Assembly (NCBI GenBank): GCA_964017145.1
Contig: OZ024840.1
Span: 4,899,401 to 4,963,400, forward strand
Origin: Agrocybe praecox
Taxonomy: Eukaryota > Basidiomycota > Agaricomycetes > Agaricales > Agrocybaceae
Length of the DNA: 64,000 nt
Reading direction: 5' to 3'
The position numbers and the translations under genes are program-made. Shown piece after piece: positions 54,863-64,000 of the stretch (the first letter of the stretch is position 1; each line of letters starts with the position of its first letter). The notes under the pieces were generated by a model, which was not told the origin of the DNA, did not search any database, and saw nothing but the letters and a program-made list of their open reading frames with translations.

Positions 54863-55211
54863 GCATTGCCTTTCAGAATCTTTTAATTGGCTGCAGCAGT
54901 CTTTTGCCTGTCTTTTTGGTTCTTTGTAGCATCTTTCCAACGTCTTTGGTAATCTTTGAATTATCTTTAGAGCACTTTCCCACATTATTTACAAGAGCAC
55001 CTTGCTTTGAGAGATCCAGAATTCACTTTTTATCTTTTGCGTCTTTATAGTCTTTAGAGATCTTTTAGGATCTTTCAGGGTACCCAAAGATGAAGTCAAT
55101 TTTCCTGATGATATTTACAAGTAATACAGATTATTATATGGTAAATAAAATTTAGCATTTATATCATTATTGTGGCAATACTGGCGGCGCACTGTGTACA
55201 ATTTTGTGCTA
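54863..55211. other. AT-rich spacer
   Basis: Continues with loose TCTTT(A/G)-type repeats (54870-55080). No gene. Confidence 0.4.
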
Positions 55212-55960
55212 TTACCATTCACGGCCAATCAGATATGGCCATTTTTGAGTCTCTGCATACCTATTTAAGCCATATGAGATCCAGCAGATGAAAGTGTTCG
55301 CTGGACTCGTGTCCTCTGGCACAGTAATTTGCACGCTAGGCCGTGTCTTGTGGCACAATGTAGTGTGCCTACCTGAGAGAACATACCCTTTGTTGCCCTC
55401 AGCTAGGTCACCCTTAACATCTGTTTGAGAGGATACATGACTTGTCCACCATTGTGACTTCCAATTTAAGTATTCCAAAATTTGTCGCATCTCCTCCTGC
55501 AATAAAAGGACCTCTTCCTTTGCTCTGGTTGCTCTGGCCCGACTTTTACTCCATTCAACACACACAAAATGTCGTCATTATTTATATTGTCCAACTCTGT
55601 CAGAGTTGATAAGAGCCATATCCATGACAATGTACGTCGAGTTTTGCCAGTTCCATCTCGTCGGTTGCAAACCTCATTCAAAAGGAAGTTGTTGCTTTCC
55701 AAGTCAGATGGTTGATTTGTTGGAGGTGTGTCAGATACACGCTGGAGTATTTGCTTGTCCTCCCAGATCCCTTGACGACCAGTACGTGTATGCAGCTTAT
55801 TGGGGTCCTGATATCCACGAACATTGTCAGCATTAGATCCTGTTTGTTGTCAAAAACATGATCACAGAAGATTGTTGAGAAGGAAGAATACACCAAGCCC
55901 AAATATTCAGATAGAGCCTATCGCTTCCAAGGCAACATAAACTTATAAATAGACACACAT

Positions 55961-56085
55961 TATGAAACACATGATGAACATAAAACACGTGACAAATATG
56001 AAACACGTGATTAATATGAAACATGTGGTTAGTAGATCGCGAGAACATTATGAAACATGTAACACATCCATATAAAACACGTGTC
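55961..56085. repeat. Cluster of ATGAAACACGTG-like repeats
   Basis: Six or so units of the form (A)TATGAAACACGTGA with CACGTG, CATGTG or CACATG cores within 125 bp. E-box-like palindromes in such a cluster would suit a transcription-factor-bound enhancer in the LTR. Confidence 0.6.
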
Positions 56086-56284
56086 AGTAACACTTATGGA
56101 TACCATTACTAAGGCATTATGATTTACACTTATTAAATATGAAATATGAACTAAGATGTAGGATGGAAAAACAGTATAAATATATAGTAGATTAGAAAGA
56201 AGAATAATCATTCTACATTTTTCCATAACTTTACTGCTTTACAACTTCCTTTCAATAAGACTCTCAAGTACTGTTATTCCCTAA

Positions 56285-56740
56285 GTAATTCAGAAGTGTT
56301 AAGCATCAATAAGCCTTAACATCCAGATTCTGATTCTCATTTCTCCCACGAGCTACCTTCTGCCACGAGTTACTTTCTGCCACGAGCTACATTCTGCCAA
56401 GAAGAGATACCTACGGCATCTACTATACCCCAGAAGTGACAAGCATTCTTGTCATCCAGATTCTGAATTTCTGCCAAGAAGAAGTACATTTAATGATTAC
56501 CGCATCTCAGAAGTGATAAGCATTCTTGTCATCCAGATTCTGATTTGCACAGAAGATTGATAGTCAACAATCAACAATAACTCAGAAGTGATAAGCATCA
56601 ATAAGCCTTATCATTCAGATTCTGATTATAACAAAGATACTTCGAGTATCACTAGGTTAAGGCACATAAGGTCAAGAGTGATAAGGCTACAATAAGTTTT
56701 ATCATCCAGATTTTGATCTATTTTCTTTTCATTTCTGTTA
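56285..56740. repeat. Array of hairpin-like repeats
   Basis: Five imperfect units of AGAAGTGATAAGCATCAATA...CTTATCATCCAGATTCTGA at about 56287, 56435, 56505, 56583 and 56679. Each contains a short inverted repeat (GATAAG.../CTTATC), spaced by unrelated sequence; 56350-56395 adds CCACGAGCTAC repeats. Confidence 0.65.
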
Positions 56741-57200
56741 TAGTCTCAGCACTCTACTCACATTCATATCTTTCTTTTTAGTTACTCACATATCATCTTA
56801 CTACATCACATTACAGCACCTGAGTAAATTTTACTGTTGAACCAATTGGAATATCCCGAACACCTCAGTTCTGGTAAACCCAAGTGAAAACCTTTTTCAT
56901 GTTGACAACATCAGAATCTTCGAGTACACGATAATATTTCTCCCATGCTCTGTTTCCAGCCAATGCAAGTTTCGCAGTTCTTGAAGCCCAATATTTTTCT
57001 ACAGAAACCCTCGCCTTGTCATGAACTCGATCGATCATTGTTTGAGATTCGGGTACCACCTCTCTGACCATATATATTTTTGTTCTTGAATTGAATCATC
57101 TGACTCTTGACCCCAAGCGTGCAGCGCAAACTGTCCAATGAATTCTGAAGCTGTGCATCGCGCAGTTTCTCTTCCATCTTGGCCAAACCATCAGCCATAG

Positions 57201-57482
57201 CTGCTAATATTATTAATGAAATATAGGCAGTTACCCAAATAGCTTTATAAATCCCTGGGGGAAGTTTCCTACCTGCCCAATATGGAAACACCCAGAAAGG
57301 ATGGCATTTTCGTGCCGTGGGGTGGCATATATGGGCAGGTGATGGCCTAAAGAGAGTGGGGATGGGTCATTCTGTGGCCGAGGTGCCGTTCAGGGAGCAG
57401 GAGAGGGATATATAGCATTGGCGGGCAGGCGGGCATAGGCCAACACAGCCACATCCACGCCAAACGCACGAAACAGCATCCT
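57201..57482. other. Spacer left of element 5
   Basis: GC-richer sequence with TGGGCAGG/GGGCAGGCGGGCAT repeats and a GGGATATATAGC TATA-like box at 57408. No gene. Confidence 0.4.
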
Positions 57483-57912
57483 TGTCAGGGAAACTCTAAG
57501 ATTAGTGTAACAAGGCCACCAACAAAGACAAAGCAAGAGAGAGAGAGAGAGAGAGATGAAGAGAGAGAGAGACTCAATGGTTCTAAGAGATCACACCAAT
57601 GATAGTGGATATCCTAAGAGATTGAAGCTGGGGCTACAGATCCCTACATGTCCAGTATATATACCCTACAGCTATTCTAGAATATTCCTCATTACATCAT
57701 GAAACAAGGAGAGGAATGATGTGGAGCAATTGAGGCAGTGCTCATGAGAAATAAAGATGATAAGTATCTAATCAAAGATCTAAGTGATAATCAAGAAGAT
57801 AATCAAAGAGATAATCAAAGATGTAAAAGAGATAAGATATCTGCATAACTAAGAAAGGGAAAAATATGAAATAAATATGGAAAAATAGGGGAAAATAGAG
57901 GAAACCCTGACA
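57483..57912 (-). repeat. 3' LTR of element 5
   Basis: 430 bp; resembles the LTRs of element 3 in the U3 half (GAAACAAGG, AATTGAGGCAGTGCTC) but is diverged at its left end (TGTCAGGGAAACTCTAAG) and has a shorter GA tract. Confidence 0.92.
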
Positions 57913-60900
57913 TCACCCCCTCTCTAAGGCACATTTCCCACAATGTGCCAATGTATGAGTAAGTTTAGAGGGTTTCAGAGGAGGAGGAGGTTCAGTGAAG
58001 TTAATTAAAGGTGAAAAAGAAAGTCTATCAAAAGTGAGAGCAGAAATCCTTCTGGGTGCAGCTGGATGCTTGGCATGGAACTCTTTAATTGATTTGGCTG
58101 CCTTCTTCAAATGTTCAGCAGGTTCCCAACTGCTTTCTTCATTTGGATAGTTTTTCCATTTAACCAAGTACTGCAGCTTATTTCTGAATAATCTGCTGTC
58201 CTTAATGTACTCAACTTCCCATTCAGGATTTTCTCCTTTAATAACAGGTGGAGGTCTGGAGGGAGGCTTTCTTCCAACAGTATTAGGATGGTAGGGCATG
58301 AGCTTAACTACATTGAACACTGGATGGATTTTCATGGTTTTAGGCAGTTGGAGCTCATAGGCATTTGAACCAATAACTTTGGTGATTTTGTATGGTCCAT
58401 ATCTCTTGTCATCCAATTTCTTGGAAAGCCTATCAGTCTTTAGATCCTTGCCATCTAGCCAAACCATGTCTCCAACCTTGTACTCAGTATGAGCACCTCT
58501 GTTTCTATCATAGAATCTAGCCATGTCATCAGCAGCCTTTTTGAGTGCAGACTCTGCTTCTTTCCTGGCCTCTTCCATGTTTTTAACAAAGGTATCTACA
58601 GTGTCCATTTTGCTGTCTCTGAGAGGTTCTGTGCCCATTCTTGGATGTCTACCATTGTTGAGCATGAATGGTGTCTGTCTGGTAGAGGCCTGAACTCTGT
58701 TGTTGTAGGAAAATTCAGCCAAGGCCAACCATTCTACCTGGTCATTCTGTCTATGATTTATGAAGAGCCTGTGATATTTTTCTACTTCTTGGTTGACTCT
58801 CTCAGTCTGACCATCAGTTTGAGGATGGTAGGCTGTAGATGAAGCAGTCTGAATACCCAGTATAGAGTTGAGCTCTTTTATAAACTTGGAGACAAACTGA
58901 GGACCTCTATCACAGATGATTTTGATAGGTAGACCATGCAATTTCCAGACATAGTCCCTGTAGAGCTTAGCAGTACCTTCAGATGTGACCTCATCTGTGG
59001 TAGGTATGATGTGAATCATCTTGCTAAGCCTGTCTACAACTATCATAATGGCATTATACCCTTGACATTCAGGTAAGCCAGTGATAAAATCCACAGAAAT
59101 AGTCTGCCAAACATCAGAGGGAATCTCAGTTGGAGTCAGGAAGCCAACAGGTTTAGCAGGGAATGTCTTAGTCCTATTACATCTATCACATCCTCTGGTG
59201 TAGGCTGCAATATAATGGGACATCCCTGGCCACCAATAATTTCTAGAGACTAACTCTATTGTCTTCCATTTTCCTGGATGTCCAGCAATGTAGGCATCAT
59301 GATGCAGTTCCACAATTTTCCTTCTGAGGTCTTTGTCTTTTGGAACATACACCTTTCCTCTGTAGAGAACAAGCCCTTGCTCCTCTGACCATTCCTGTCC
59401 ATCTATCTTCTTGGTTGAAGACTTCTTCATCTCTTGTACTGCCTTGACCACTTTCTCATCAAAGTCCTTTGCTTCTCTAATCTTCTTGAGAAGATCAGTC
59501 TCTGGACCAGCCAATGTGGTATGACCCTGTTTGAAAGCCTGGATCTTGAAGTAGGAAGGTTTGAGGAGAACTACATTTTCATTATCATTCTCCCCCTTGT
59601 TATGGTCTGATCTCCTAGACAATGCATCTGGCTTTAAAGACTTCTTACCAGGCCTATGATGAAGAGAAAAATCAAATCTGGACAAAAAGAGTGACCATCT
59701 GGCCTGCCTTCTGGTTAACTTCTGGGCAGTCATAAAGTACTCTAGATTCTTGTGATCTGTCCAAATCTCAAAGGTATGTTGAGTCCCTTCAAGATAATGT
59801 CTCCATTCATCTAGTGCTCTAATAATAGCCAGCATTTCCTTGTCATGGATCTCATAATTCCTTTCTACTTCAGAGAGAGACTTAGACATAAAGGCTACAG
59901 GATGCCATTTTCCATCCAAACCTTCCTGAGACAACACAGCTCCAGTAGCATAATCAGAGCTATCTGCTTCAACTTTATAAGGTTTGTTGTCATTTGGGAA
60001 GATTAAAACAGGGGAGGATGTGACCTTAAGCTTTAGCTGGTCAAATGCTTCCTGATGTCTAAGTCCCCATCTCCAGACTGTTTCTTTCTTTGTCAATTCA
60101 TAAAGTGGCTTGGCAATGTCTGCAAAATCCTCTATGAACCTTCTGTAGAAGTTGACAAATCCCAAGAATGATTAAACATCCTTGACATTTTCAGGTTCAG
60201 GCCATTTGGAAACTCCCTCTACCTTGACAGGGTCCATTTCAATCTTGCCCTGTGAAATGATAAGTCCAAGATATTCAATCTTTTCTTTTTCAAATTCACA
60301 TTTTTCTGCTTTAAGGTAGAGTTTGTTGTCTTCCAGGATTTGCAAGACCTTCTTGACCACCTCCCTATGATGATCCAGAGTCTCAGTGAAGACCAATATG
60401 TCATCCATGTAGACAATGACCACATTGCCATCAATAAGCTCTATAAAGATGTCATTCATCATAGTTTGGAAAGTTGCAGGACTATTGGTTAAGCCAAAGA
60501 ACATGACCAGTGATTCAAACAGCCCTCTATTGGTTCTGAAAGCTGCCTTCCACTCATCCCCTTCCTTAACTCTAACATTGTTAAAGCCCCACCTGACATC
60601 CAGCTTGGTGAAATACTTGGCTTTGCTGAGTTTGGTAATGATGTCAGAAATGAGAGGTAAAGGGTAAGAGTTCTTAATGGTCATTTCATTTAGCTTCCTG
60701 TAGTCCTGGACCAGTCTAAGAGAGCCATCCTTCTTCTTAACAAAGAACACAGGGGATGCCATAGGTGACTTGGATGGTCTAACCCTACCAGACTTCAGAT
60801 TCTCCTCTAAAAAAGCATCAAGCTCCTTTTGCTCATTGGGGGAAAAAGGATAAATCTTTGATGTGTAAGGCTCAGACCCAGGCTTTAGCTCAATAGCATG

Positions 60901-61815
60901 ATCACAAGGCTTTCTGTCAGGTAGCCTATCAAAGGATTCTTTTGAAAAAACTCCTTTAAATTGATGATAGTGTTTTGGAACAGCTTCTTCAAAGGTCTTC
61001 TTTGGGGATTCAGCCTGTTGGTGAGACTCTTCTGCCAATTTCTGAGACACAGTTGAGGTAGCATTGATAGACTGCTTCTGAGGATGGAGATAAGAAATAA
61101 AAATTCTATCTTCAGGCTCAATCTCAGAGTCATAATCAGGTGACTGATCTACAAGATCTACACCTTCATCATCAAACTGAGGGAGCTGTCTTCTCTGTAC
61201 TGCAGCTATCCTCTGTTTCTTTCCCCTGGCTCTAATCACTTCCATGTGGCAGTCAGATGGACATCTAGTAAACTGAACATCACCTGATTTCCAGTTGACA
61301 TCAGGATTGTGTAGATAGAGCCAGGTATGTCCAATAATAGCAGTCTTGTCTCCCAAGTCACAAACAGCAAAGGTAGCCTTTTCTGTATGGTTCTTATACA
61401 CCATAATCAAGTCTACTTCTTCATGAATAGAGCCACTTTTGTTGAGAGTACCATCAACATTGTAGACTGGAATGGCTCTAGGAAGTTTCCTTGTGTTGAG
61501 ATTATGGTATTTTACAAACCCAGTGTCCAGAAAAAGACCAGTAGCTCCAGAGTCAAGCAAAGCATCTACAGACAGCCTTTTTCCTGTGTCCATTGTCTTG
61601 AGAATGACTGACAGATGGGTGGAGGCTTTTGGCTTATGTCCTAAGATGTATATCCTCTCAGGAGTAGAAGAAAGGGAAGAATCAGAATTTGAGGACATGA
61701 TTTCTGTATCAGATTCAGAAGAGGTGGGATTGACTTTATCATTTTCATCTTCTAATATATTAAATCTATTCCATTGGGACATGTCCTTCATCAATGGTGC
61801 CTCTAAAAATTCTTC
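57913..61815 (-). pseudogene. pol of element 5 with one nonsense codon
   Basis: The frame overlaps the end of gag and runs from the protease (DSGATG) through RT (YMDD near 60415) to codon VKDV. TAA at 60174-60172 then replaces the CAA of elements 3 and 4 (VKDVQSFLGFVNF). The same frame continues intact through RNase H, integrase with HHCC and Asp/Asp/Glu, GPY/F, chromodomain and the Cys tail to the stop at 57913, which abuts the LTR. Translation would stop within the RT connection region. Confidence 0.92.
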
Positions 61816-62873
61816 TTCTGTTCTTGTGATTGTCCTTCTTCTTCCTTGATGAGTTTCCCATAGAAGTCTTTCAACTCCTCATGGTTCATGGCATTAATGT
61901 TAACTGAGGATCTACAGTCAGCAGCCTTATGTCCTTGTTTTCTGCATTTGAAGCAGATAAGAGACCTGACTGACCTCCATCCAGAGTCAACTTCCATGGG
62001 AATAACATCTGGTTGCTTTGCCTGAGCAACAAAACCTCTCTGACTGCTTGAAAAGGGAGAAGGACTGGGGGCTGCTGGCTTAGGCTGAGACTTAGGAGCC
62101 TCTGAGAAGGGAGAAGAGGTAGTAGAGGTAGACTTGTTAAAGGCTTCCATCTGTCTCCACTGCCTGTCCAGCTTGGTAGCCCATGAGATCCAGCCATTCA
62201 GAGTCTTAGGCATATCAGGGACATTGTAAACTTTTTCCCTGAGTGATCTGTTTAACCCAGTATGAAACTTCTCAACCAAAGCAGCATCATTGTACCCAGT
62301 ATCAGAGACCAATTCCCTAAAGCTAGCCACATATTCATCAGCAGTTTGACTCCCCTGCTTCAGAAGATTCATTTTATGCCTGGCTGTGCTTGCAGGGTCT
62401 GGATCTCCAAAGACTTCCCTAAATTCATAGACAAAATCATCCCAAAGGCCCTCTTTGGAATAATCTCCATCCAGAATTTTAGTCTTGTCAAGTGCCCATT
62501 TCCCAGCAGTACCTTCTTTCATATAGGAAAGAGCACAAACAACCTTTTGAAGGTCATCTGTGATGCCCTTTCCATAGAAATATAACTTTAGTTGGCTGAG
62601 AAAGGTTTCTGCTTTCTGCATTGAACCATCAAATGGTTCAGGAGGGGAAACTTTGATTCCAGACTGTGAACCAAAGGTAAAGGGACCATGACTGGCAAGG
62701 GGAGGATGGACTTCTCTAGCAGCAGAGGAGAATGGTGATTGAGTAGTTGGAGGTGTGACTGACTGTTGCTGCTGCTGCCTTAAGAGAGCCACCTCCTGGG
62801 TAAGGAGAGATATTTGTTGAAGGAGCTCCTCCACAGAGGGAAGAGTAGTGGTAGAGGTAGTGGTAGTGTCCAT
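61803..62873 (-). CDS. gag: Gag protein of element 5
   Basis: ATG 62873 matches the Gag start of the other copies (MDTTTT...). Because of the leader deletion the frame is also open upstream to the PBS region, but that part has no supported ATG. Capsid core, Ser/Pro linker and CCHC knuckle (CFKCRKQGHKAADC) are intact. It ends CAG AAG AAG AAT TTT TAG, with pol following in the -1 frame (GAA TTT TTA GAG). The A_AAA_AAG heptamer of element 3 is not present, only the common T_TTT_TAG. Confidence 0.9.
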   Translation of the reverse strand: MDTTTTSTTTLPSVEELLQQISLLTQEVALLRQQQQQSVTPPTTQSPFSSAAREVHPPLASHGPFTFGSQSGIKVSPPEPFDGSMQKAETFLSQLKLYFYGKGITDDLQKVVCALSYMKEGTAGKWALDKTKILDGDYSKEGLWDDFVYEFREVFGDPDPASTARHKMNLLKQGSQTADEYVASFRELVSDTGYNDAALVEKFHTGLNRSLREKVYNVPDMPKTLNGWISWATKLDRQWRQMEAFNKSTSTTSSPFSEAPKSQPKPAAPSPSPFSSSQRGFVAQAKQPDVIPMEVDSGWRSVRSLICFKCRKQGHKAADCRSSVNINAMNHEELKDFYGKLIKEEEGQSQEQKKNF

Positions 62874-62977
62874 CTTGGTGCAGATAAAGTAGAGACAAGA
62901 GATGAATAGATTGGTGTAGATAAATGTGAGATGATGGATACTGAGTGGTAGGGTTGTCTGAGATAGCTTCAATCTTC

Positions 62978-63443
62978 TGTCAGGGCAACACTAAGATCAG
63001 TGTAACAAGGCCACCAACAAAGACAAAGCAAGAGAGAGAGAGAGAGAGAGATGAAGAGAGAGAGAGAAACTCGATGGTTCTAAGAGATCACACCAATGAT
63101 AGTGGATATCCTAAGAGATTGAAGCTAGGGCTACAGCTACATACATGTCCAGTATATATACCCTACAGCTATTCTAGAATATTCCTACATGACATCATAG
63201 AAAAGAATGATGAGTAAAGCAATGACATCATAAAGAAAGTAAAAGAATGATGTGGAATGATGTAGAATGGATGAGGCTATGCTCATGGGAAATTAAAGTG
63301 ATAAGTATCTAATCAAATGATAATCAAGAGATAATCAAGAGATAATCAAAGATATGAAACAGATAAGATATCTACACATCTACAAAAGGGAAAAATGCGA
63401 AATAAATATAGAAAAATAAGGAAAAATAGAGGAAACCCTGACA
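62978..63443 (-). repeat. 5' LTR of element 5
   Basis: 466 bp; U3 half matches elements 1, 2 and 4 (CATCATAGAAAAGAATGATG...GATGAGGCTATGCTC). The primer-binding site AGATTGAAGCT follows at 62965-62975 on the minus strand. Confidence 0.92.
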
Positions 63444-63686
63444 AACACCTTCTCTCTCATCGTCCTTTACCTTTTCTATATTGAAATTTTCAGGTAGCAT
63501 TCAGTACACAATTCATTGCTCGTCTATACCTTACTGCCACCGCTTTTTGGATCCCCCTTCTATCTTTTTGTTCTTTTCGCTACCCTTACATATATGTACC
63601 TGAATAATTGATAACAAAATATACATTATATTCCAACATTTCAACAGTACACTATGTTATGTACGCTTAAGTCAAAACTGAATGGG
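63444..63686. other. Spacer right of element 5
   Basis: No gene; 3' flank of the KDZ copy that begins at 63687. Confidence 0.4.
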
Positions 63687-64000
63687 CTAGTCATCGTCAT
63701 CCTCAATCTCCTCGTTTGCGTCCTTATACAATGTATCATCAGCCTCGCTGTCTGGGTTAGACTCTGTGTTAATACCCTGGGTTATATCATCCAAGGGGGA
63801 CTTCCATATCGTACAAAATTGAACACCAAGTGCTAGCTGGAGATCAGATTGAAATGTCGCGTATGCAGAAAGACCCTCGCCCAACTCTTTGCTGATACCA
63901 ACCTGAGGTGCTTTCCGAGCAATCCACCAATTGCTCTTCCAAGTCAAGAACTCCAAGGTTCGTCGCATTTCCTCTCTCAACAGGAGGACTTCTTCTTTCA
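63687..64000 (-). CDS. KDZ (CxC2-type) transposase, C-terminal end, third copy (partial)
   Basis: Minus-strand frame entering from the right edge: KEEVLLLREEMRRTLEF, LTWKSNWWIARKAPQ, ISKELGEGLSAYA and an acidic tail ending EIEDDDD before TAG at 63689-63687. It aligns with the end of the KDZ gene at 25266-29109 (VSLLKEEMNRVMKYLRWKSN, ISKELAEGLTAYA, Asp-rich tail). No defect is seen in the visible 104 codons. Most of the gene lies outside the window. Confidence 0.82.
   Translation of the reverse strand, partial: KEEVLLLREEMRRTLEFLTWKSNWWIARKAPQVGISKELGEGLSAYATFQSDLQLALGVQFCTIWKSPLDDITQGINTESNPDSEADDTLYKDANEEIEDDDD

Larger units (their letters stand above)
55825..56907. mobile_element. Solo LTR-like insertion inside the KDZ relic
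   Basis: 1083 bp bounded by TGTCAGCAT and, inverted, TGTCAACAT, flanked by ACAT on both sides (55821-55824, 56908-56911). Removing it reconnects the KDZ reading at EDSDV/RGYQDP. The TG...CA ends, absence of coding capacity and presence of promoter-like TATAAATATATA (56174-56185) fit a solo LTR of a different retrotransposon family. It contains a CACGTG-rich repeat cluster and a hairpin-repeat array (separate entries). Confidence 0.65.
55212..57200 (-). pseudogene. KDZ (CxC2-type) transposase, C-terminal part, second copy, broken
   Basis: On the minus strand MEEKLRDAQLQNSLDSLRC, IQFKNKNIYGQRGGTR, a frameshift, TMIDRVHDKARVSVEKYW, AKLALAG and EDSDV (57200-56908), then a 1083-bp insertion, then NVRGYQDPNKL, NRRDGTGKTRRTLSWIW, EWSKSRARATRAKEEVLLLQ and YLNWKSQWWTSH to a stop at 55212. 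These match the C-terminal third of the KDZ gene at 25266-29109, where SRARA is intact at the position of the TGA found there. The N-terminal two thirds are absent. The frameshift, insertion and truncation make it a clear relic. Confidence 0.82.
57483..63443 (-). mobile_element. Ty3/gypsy chromovirus, element 5 (chimeric LTRs, defective)
   Basis: 5961-bp minus-strand element. Its 5' LTR (62978-63443) is of the element 1/2/4 subtype, its 3' LTR (57483-57912) of the element 3 subtype, and the outer flanks ATCCT and AACAC do not match. Part of the leader (about 420 bp) is missing compared with the other copies. Pol has a TAA at 60174-60172. These points suggest a recombinant of two insertions. 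Confidence 0.92.

Noticed and set aside
54577..54985. Minus-strand heptapeptide-repeat proteins over the minisatellite
   Set aside because: Two frames are open at once, as expected for a 21-bp tandem repeat; no start context, introns or homology supports either.
62871..62977. The shorter leader of element 5 as a spliced (retroposed) form
   Set aside because: The corresponding breakpoints in full-length leaders do not have GT and AG at the junction; a plain deletion is simpler.
1..64000. CRISPR arrays or bacterial operon features
   Set aside because: All spaced repeats seen are transposon or minisatellite sequence in a eukaryotic, intron-containing context.

Overview
The window comes from a fungus, almost certainly an Agaricomycete (mushroom-forming basidiomycete). 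The evidence is the very short GT-AG introns (about 45-60 bp) in every spliced gene, several copies of a KDZ transposase of the cysteine-cluster (CxC2-like) type, the C-terminal end of a Plavaka-type transposase, DUF6532-like and TET/JBP-like proteins, and fungal chromodomain Ty3/gypsy retrotransposons. No tRNA, rRNA or CRISPR array was seen. The stretch is transposon-rich, and almost every recognisable host gene in it is a fragment or carries a stop codon.

Layout. 1-3495: a minus-strand Ty3/gypsy chromovirus (element 1) with an open fused gag-pol frame running off the left edge; its LTR abuts a truncated sister (element 2, 3496-5666). 5667-8135: a Plavaka C-terminus, then fragments resembling a glutathionyl-hydroquinone reductase and an MFS transporter fused to a Ser/Pro-rich frame. 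8108-8701: a 594-bp dispersed repeat, repeated at 43372-43965. 9271-20014 (minus): one multi-exon gene of a repeated Agaricomycete family, split by an intact, very young gypsy element (element 3, 12902-19412, 5-bp target duplication) and by further sequence. 20467-22743: a divergently oriented gene with an RNase H1 N-terminal-like domain. 25266-29109: a full KDZ transposase gene with two stops. 29704-36085: gypsy element 4. 36304-37194 and 44341-45231: two 891-bp inverted copies of a TIR transposon whose outer flanks show that the 7.1 kb between them has been inverted, splitting a ribonucleotide reductase large-subunit pseudogene. That inverted segment carries a GH63 pseudogene and a small gene with a SUMO-interaction-like tail. 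49393-54475: a tandem pair, a TET/JBP-like 2OG-Fe(II) dioxygenase gene (one TGA) and a DUF6532-like gene. 54622-54862: a 21-bp minisatellite. 55212-57200: a second KDZ copy broken by a solo LTR. 57483-63443: gypsy element 5, with two LTRs of different subtypes. 63687-64000: the end of a third KDZ copy.

How the parts work together. The five gypsy elements form one family. Each has a primer-binding site that matches the predicted 5' end of its own transcript (11 nt), as in self-priming Tf1/sushi elements. The last codons of pol form the polypurine tract, and the stop codon touches the 3' LTR. Two copies have gag and pol fused; three have pol in the -1 frame behind a T_TTT_TAR stop context. Stops that can be compared with sister copies or recalled family sequence are mostly C-to-T (or G-to-A) changes, pointing to cytosine deamination as the main inactivating force. 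The TET/JBP-like gene, a family that acts on 5-methylcytosine and is reported to travel with KDZ transposons in fungi, sits beside KDZ remnants in this landscape. Protein family calls rest on recognised motifs and remembered family sequence, not on a search.
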